A DNA stretch of 64,000 nt from Bacteroidales bacterium (lineage in GTDB: Bacteria > Bacteroidota > Bacteroidia > Bacteroidales > Muribaculaceae). The translations under genes were made by a program, and so were the position numbers. This document shows, one piece after another, positions 59,867-64,000 of this stretch. Position 1 is the stretch's first letter. The number at the start of each line of letters is the position of its first letter. Location: contig CAAFXO010000032.1 of assembly GCA_900766975.1 (NCBI GenBank), forward strand, positions 40,633 to 104,632, read 5' to 3'. A model generated the notes under the pieces. That model was not told the DNA's origin, did not search any database, and saw only the letters and a program-made list of their open reading frames with translations.

Positions 59867-60124
59867 ATGAGCAAGACCATCACTTTCAATGAACTCCGTC
59901 GTCTCAAAGACAGTTTGCCCGACGGCTCCACCCATCGCATCGCTGATGCACTTAACGTAACCGTTCAGACCGTGCGAAATTATTTCGGTGGCGTTAATTA
60001 TGAGTATGGGAAAAATGCCGGTCTTCATATAGAGCCGGGTCCCGATGGAGGTATCGTGGTACTCGACGACACTACTATCTATGACATGGCTATCAAGATC
60101 CTTGAAGAGGAGAAGAATAAGTAA
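59867..60124 (+). CDS. Small HTH-like protein
   Basis: An 85-residue protein of a type common in Bacteroidales. Residues 22-40 (HRIADALNVTVQTVRNYFGG) look like a recognition-helix HTH (ADALNVTVQTVRN), and the rest (GPDGGIVVLDDTTIYDMAIKILEE) is a beta strand and helix. A DNA-binding regulator is the best guess; targets are unknown. Confidence 0.65.
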   Translation: MSKTITFNELRRLKDSLPDGSTHRIADALNVTVQTVRNYFGGVNYEYGKNAGLHIEPGPDGGIVVLDDTTIYDMAIKILEEEKNK

Positions 60125-60182
60125 GCCGCTACAGCTACTTCCTGTTCTCTCTTTTTGATGATCTTTTCTTTTTGCGCACGCT

Positions 60183-61337
60183 ATGGGGAATCCTTCTGAT
60201 CTTATCTCGCTGGTTATTTTCTCCAAACCTCGAGCCCTGGCGTTTAAAAACGCCCTCCAAGTCAATGGAATCAACGCTTCGCTCGTTGAGGCCGATGCCC
60301 CCGACCCTGATGGTCTGCACCCTCAGCAAGTTTTCGTAAGCCCCGATTCCCTCTCGCGTGCCATGAAAATACTCGAAAGCGGAGATTTCGCTCCGGTTTC
60401 TCTACTTAAAATGACGGGTATGGGCAATAATTTGCTCATCCCCGTCGATTTTTCTCCTTCTTCTATCCTCGCTGTGCGTGCCGGCTTCGCTCTCGCTCGT
60501 AAGTTCGACGTCGAACCGATCATCATGCATTGCTTCGATGATCACAATTTTAACCCTAATCAATATTCCCCTCGAGAGTTCGCTATGGACCTCGCTATGG
60601 ACCTCGCCAAGGACCTCGCTAAGGATCTCACCAAGGATCATGATAAGGTGGACTCTCGCCTCCTTTCTCTCGCATCTCAACGACTCGATGAGTTTAAGTC
60701 GCATATCGCCGAGCTCCAAGCTAATGGTGATCTGCCCGATGTCCATTTCTCTACCGCTCTACTGCGTGGAGTACCTGAGGAGGTCATCATCGAGTATTGC
60801 AAGCAAAATAAACCGATGATGGTCGTGATGGCTACTCGCGGCATCGACCAAAAGGAGTCGGACCTCGTCGGCAGCGTTACCGCAGAAGTTATCGACGCTT
60901 GCCGTGTCCCTGTATATTCCATACCCGATAATTATCCGTTCAATGGTGTCGAGGGTATCAAGAATATCCTCTTCTTCTGCACTCTCTCTAACGCCGATAT
61001 GGTGCTGGCGCGTGCTCTCATGCGCACTTTCGATTACCCCGATTGCAGTGTGTTCCTCGTCCCGGTCAGCGACCGTCCTATCTATTCCGCCGGCAGAAAA
61101 CTCGATGAACTCGCATCTTTCTTCAATAATGCTTACCCCGCGGCTCGTTTCTTTGCATACCCTCGTTCTTCGCGTCGTTTCGATGATGATATGCTTCGTC
61201 TCATCGATGACAATAATATCCACCTGATCATCGTTCCTAATAAGAAGGCAAGCGCGATTACCCGTTTCTTCCGCCCTACTTTGGCCCACCGATTTATCTT
61301 CGAACGCGATATCCCGCTCCTCGTCTTCCCCGTCTGA
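60183..61337 (+). CDS. Universal-stress-protein-like protein with N-terminal DUF2007-like part
   Basis: A 384-residue cytosolic protein. Residues 8-70 (LVIFSKPRALAFKNALQVNGINASLVEADA...VSPDSLSRAMKILE) resemble DUF2007 signal-transducing domains. Residues 83-250 form a Usp fold (NNLLIPVDFSPSSILAVRAGFALARKF ... VVMATRG...GSVTAEVIDACRVPVYSIPD), and 260-384 a second, degenerate Usp (FARALMRTF ... LIIVPNKK...ERDIPLLVFPV). The ATP-binding GxxGx9GS appears incomplete in the second copy. A 12-bp repeat gives a Met/Lys-Asp-Leu stretch in the first. The DUF2007 assignment is tentative. Confidence 0.75.
   Translation: MGNPSDLISLVIFSKPRALAFKNALQVNGINASLVEADAPDPDGLHPQQVFVSPDSLSRAMKILESGDFAPVSLLKMTGMGNNLLIPVDFSPSSILAVRAGFALARKFDVEPIIMHCFDDHNFNPNQYSPREFAMDLAMDLAKDLAKDLTKDHDKVDSRLLSLASQRLDEFKSHIAELQANGDLPDVHFSTALLRGVPEEVIIEYCKQNKPMMVVMATRGIDQKESDLVGSVTAEVIDACRVPVYSIPDNYPFNGVEGIKNILFFCTLSNADMVLARALMRTFDYPDCSVFLVPVSDRPIYSAGRKLDELASFFNNAYPAARFFAYPRSSRRFDDDMLRLIDDNNIHLIIVPNKKASAITRFFRPTLAHRFIFERDIPLLVFPV
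60582..60641 (+). repeat. 12-bp tandem repeat in the Usp-like gene
   Basis: Five units of the type GCTATGGACCTC to GCTAAGGATCTC encode AMDL/AKDL; the frame is preserved for any copy number. Confidence 0.88.
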
Positions 61338-61435
61338 TCTATTTCCCTTCTCATCAACTCCTCCCACTCATTACCTCTCTTTCTCATCTACGCCTCCTCT
61401 CCTCCCCTTATCATTTCTTTTATATTATATCCGCA

Positions 61436-63910
61436 ATGGTCTATCCTTCAGATTTCGAATCTAAAATCGGATTCGATACCATCAGACATACACTCTCTTC
61501 TCTCTGCATTTCTCGCCTCGGCAAGCAACTGGTCGATGAGCTCTCGTTCTCTTCTGATCGCGAGCTGATACTTCATCGCCTCGGTTGCGTCGTGGAGATG
61601 GTCGAGATTCGTCGTGCGGCTCTCCCTTTCCCGGGGCTTTGCCCTCACGATGTCATACCTTATCTCAATGAGATACGCGCTCTCCATTCTTTTATGAGCG
61701 CCTCCCGACTCCTCCATCTCTTGCAAATGCTCTCTTCTTTCGCCGATATTCGTGCTTTCTTCGATGACGCTCGCGCCGAGGAGTCGGACCTCCCGCAGTT
61801 CCCTCAACTCTCTGACACTGTCGCGTCGCTCGCAGATTTCCCCCTCCTCGTCAACGCAATCTCGCGCGTCATAGATAAGTTTGGCGAGGTGAAGGATAAT
61901 GCCTCGCCTGCCCTCTATGATATCCGCCGTTCGATGCAACGAATGCAGGGATCGATGCAACGTGCCGTGCATCGAGTGCTCGATGCTGCAATCGCTTCCG
62001 GCATCGTCGACAAGGATGCCGCTCCCGTCGTGCGCGACGGCCGTCTCGTTATTCCCGTAGCAGCCGGTCTCAAACGTCAGATCAATGGTATCGTCCATGA
62101 TGAGAGCGCTACCGGTAAAACCGTATACATCGAACCGGCTGAAGTCGTCGAAGCTGCCAACCGCCTCCGGGAACTCCAACTCGAGGAGAAACGTGAGATC
62201 ACTAATATATTAATAGCTGTGGCGGATATCCTTCGCCCTCATGTCGATGATATCGCACATGGTTGCCAACTCGTGGGTCAACTCGATTTCATCTCGGCAA
62301 AGGCTGCCCTCGCCATCGACCTCGATGCCCACCTCCCTCATGTTGAGAAGGAACCGATCTTCGAGTGGTATCATGCCGTGCATCCCGCCCTCTTCCTCTC
62401 CCTCCGTCAGCAGGGCCGTAAGGTTGTCCCCTTGGATATTAACCTCGACCGCGATCGGCGCATCCTTATTATCTCCGGCCCTAATGCCGGCGGTAAGTCG
62501 GTCTGCCTCAAAACCATCGCCGTAGTTCAGTATATGCTCCAGTGCGGTCTCCTCCCGACTCTCTATGATAATTCCCATGTGGGAATCTTCGATAAGATCC
62601 TTATAGATATAGGTGATGAGCAGTCGATCGAAAATGACCTCTCTACCTATTCTTCCCACTTGAGGAATATGAAGTTTTTCCTCGCCAACGCATCGAAACG
62701 CTCGCTGATCCTCGCTGATGAAATGGGTTCGGGAACGGAACCTCAAATCGGCGGTGCTATGGCGCAGGCTATCCTCTCCAAACTTGGCGAGTCGGGATGC
62801 TTCGGCGTCGTTACCACCCATTACCAGAATCTGAAGTCGTTTGCCGAGGCTGCCCCCGGTTTCGTCAATGGAGCCATGCTATATGACCGTGCCCACCTCG
62901 AACCCACCTTCCAACTCGCTATCGGCACCCCCGGCAGTTCTTTCGCCATCGATATCGCCCACAAGATGGGGCTCCCTCTCGATGTCATCGAGGAGGCTAA
63001 GAATATCGTCGGCTCTGACTATGTCAACCTCGATAAGTATCTCTCCGATATCGCTCGCGACCGTAAGTATTGGGCGAATAAACGTCTCAACATCCGCGAG
63101 AAGGAGAATAAACTCGACAATCTCCTCTCTAAGTATGAGGAGGTGGCAGGCGATCTGAAGTCGCAACGCAAGGAGATCCTCAATGATGCCCGCCGCGAAG
63201 CTCAGGAGATCCTCGCCGGCGCTAATGCTCGCATCGAACGTACCATCCTCGAGATCCGTAAGGCGCAGGCGGAGAAGGAACGCACCAAGCAACTCCGTCA
63301 GGAACTTCGCGAGTTTACCGAGGATAATCAGCGGCAGGAGGCCTCTGATGGCGAAACGGAACGCATCAAGACACTCAAGCATAAAAGCCGTAAGGCTAAG
63401 CAGAAGCAACAGGATAGGGTAGTGGAGACTACCCCAACGCAGGCTCGACCTCTCGCCGTCGGCGATTATGTCCAACTCGATGGTGCCGGTTCGCCGGGAC
63501 AGATCATCTCGATCTCCGGCAAGAAGGCGGAGGTGGCTTTCGGTGCACTCCGCACCATCGTCCCCCTCTCCCGCCTCAAACCCACCAAAGCTCCCAAACC
63601 ATCTGCTACGGCGAGTGCATCGCTTGGCGTCGTCTCTTCCGACGATTCCCGCCAACGTCAACTCAATTTCAAAACGGAGATTGATGTCCGGGGCATGCGT
63701 GCCGATGAGGCGATACAGGCTGTCACCTATTTCTTGGATGATGCCATACAGTTTGCCGCCGGCAGAGTACGAATCCTCCACGGCACAGGCCATGGCATCC
63801 TCAAGACCCTGATCCGCCAGCAGCTAAAAGCCAACCCCGCCATTGCCAATTTCGCCGACGAAGACATCCGCTTCGGAGGCGCCGGCATAACAGTAGTAGA
63901 CTTAGCATAA
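61436..63910 (+). CDS. mutS2: MutS2 family protein with Smr domain
   Basis: An 824-residue MutS2. The clamp and core (1-340) lead to the ATPase with Walker A GPNAGGKS (348-355), ILADEMGSGTEPQIGGAMAQAIL (Walker B) and VTTHYQNLK; a charged coiled-coil follows (about 520-660), then a KOW/SH3-like part (LAVGDYVQLDGAGSPGQIISISGKKAEVAFG) and a C-terminal Smr nuclease domain (DVRGMRADEAIQAVTYFLDDAI ... ILHGTGHGILKTLIRQQL). It lacks the MutS mismatch-reading domain. MutS2 suppresses recombination and rescues stalled ribosomes in other bacteria. Confidence 0.96.
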   Translation: MVYPSDFESKIGFDTIRHTLSSLCISRLGKQLVDELSFSSDRELILHRLGCVVEMVEIRRAALPFPGLCPHDVIPYLNEIRALHSFMSASRLLHLLQMLSSFADIRAFFDDARAEESDLPQFPQLSDTVASLADFPLLVNAISRVIDKFGEVKDNASPALYDIRRSMQRMQGSMQRAVHRVLDAAIASGIVDKDAAPVVRDGRLVIPVAAGLKRQINGIVHDESATGKTVYIEPAEVVEAANRLRELQLEEKREITNILIAVADILRPHVDDIAHGCQLVGQLDFISAKAALAIDLDAHLPHVEKEPIFEWYHAVHPALFLSLRQQGRKVVPLDINLDRDRRILIISGPNAGGKSVCLKTIAVVQYMLQCGLLPTLYDNSHVGIFDKILIDIGDEQSIENDLSTYSSHLRNMKFFLANASKRSLILADEMGSGTEPQIGGAMAQAILSKLGESGCFGVVTTHYQNLKSFAEAAPGFVNGAMLYDRAHLEPTFQLAIGTPGSSFAIDIAHKMGLPLDVIEEAKNIVGSDYVNLDKYLSDIARDRKYWANKRLNIREKENKLDNLLSKYEEVAGDLKSQRKEILNDARREAQEILAGANARIERTILEIRKAQAEKERTKQLRQELREFTEDNQRQEASDGETERIKTLKHKSRKAKQKQQDRVVETTPTQARPLAVGDYVQLDGAGSPGQIISISGKKAEVAFGALRTIVPLSRLKPTKAPKPSATASASLGVVSSDDSRQRQLNFKTEIDVRGMRADEAIQAVTYFLDDAIQFAAGRVRILHGTGHGILKTLIRQQLKANPAIANFADEDIRFGGAGITVVDLA

Positions 63911-63911
63911 A

Positions 63912-64000
63912 GCCCCTCCCTCCTGCGCCCCTCCCTCCTGCGCCCCTCCCTCCTGCGCCCCTCCCTCCTGCGCCCCTCCCTCCTGCGCCCCTCCCTCCTG
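63912..64000. repeat. 15-bp GC-rich minisatellite (CCCCTCCCTCCTGCG), runs off the window
   Basis: Nearly six perfect copies start 2 nt after the mutS2 stop codon and continue to the end of the window. The other strand carries GGAGGGAGGGG per unit. Confidence 0.93.

Overview
The window looks like a chromosomal segment of a gut-type Bacteroidota (order Bacteroidales; a Muribaculaceae-like genome would fit, but this is inference). The evidence is as follows. Bacteroidetes-type promoters (TTTG, about 20 nt, TAnnTTTG) stand before many genes, and Shine-Dalgarno sequences are mostly absent. The glycolytic phosphofructokinase is the long pyrophosphate-dependent type. There is a complete moxR-bat operon, a lipoprotein of the DUF4827 type, and several secreted proteins whose C-termini resemble type IX secretion (T9SS) sorting tails. 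No phage, IS element, CRISPR array or rRNA was seen.

Layout. 1-8.6 kb: the end of a RapZ-C-domain protein and a MurU-like nucleotidyltransferase, then prfA (minus) and rpsP (plus), then a minus-strand group running SLC13 transporter, STAS antagonist, one-protein SpoIIE phosphatase plus HATPase kinase, and RelA/SpoT-like synthetase. This group looks like a partner-switching signalling module. 8.5-24.9 kb: tRNA-Met, tRNA-Glu and tRNA-Cys among housekeeping and envelope genes. These include a MurB-metallohydrolase fusion, rsmE, kdsA, ndk, an M23-LysM peptidase, crcB, HU, a membrane-anchored HU-LysM protein, kdsB, pfp, a thioredoxin lipoprotein and an MFS transporter. 24.9-30.8 kb: a freestanding streptopain-propeptide-like secreted protein, a YciO/Sua5 protein, mtnN, mazG, topB and a small Cys-containing membrane protein. 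30.9-41.5 kb: a membrane-bound TPR-AraC regulator followed by three secreted proteins with T9SS-like tails: a BspA/choice-of-anchor protein, an M6 peptidase carrying an Omp28/thioredoxin-like domain, and a smaller surface protein. 41.8-50.0 kb: nrnA, DUF4827 lipoprotein, glmM, sppA, lpxK, purine nucleoside phosphorylase and thiL. 50.2-59.7 kb: moxR, DUF58, a DUF4381-like protein, batA, batB, batC, two BatD-like genes and batE, behind a promoter carrying a perfect inverted repeat. 59.8-64 kb: a small HTH protein, a universal-stress-like protein and mutS2.

How they fit together. Many genes serve the cell envelope: kdsA, kdsB and lpxK for LPS, murB, the MurU-like gene and glmM for peptidoglycan precursors, M23-LysM and sppA for remodelling and quality control. 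The Bat operon is a MoxR-VWA system linked in other Bacteroidetes to aerotolerance and stress. A second theme is short-period tandem DNA arrays (7, 9, 15 and 19 bp) placed just 3' of stop codons, recurring through the window.

The most notable items are the partner-switch/alarmone-like operon with a 16-bp tandem repeat in its leader, the MurB-MBL fusion, the envelope-anchored HU protein, the M6-Omp28 fusion, and the HU gene whose promoter implies a leaderless mRNA.
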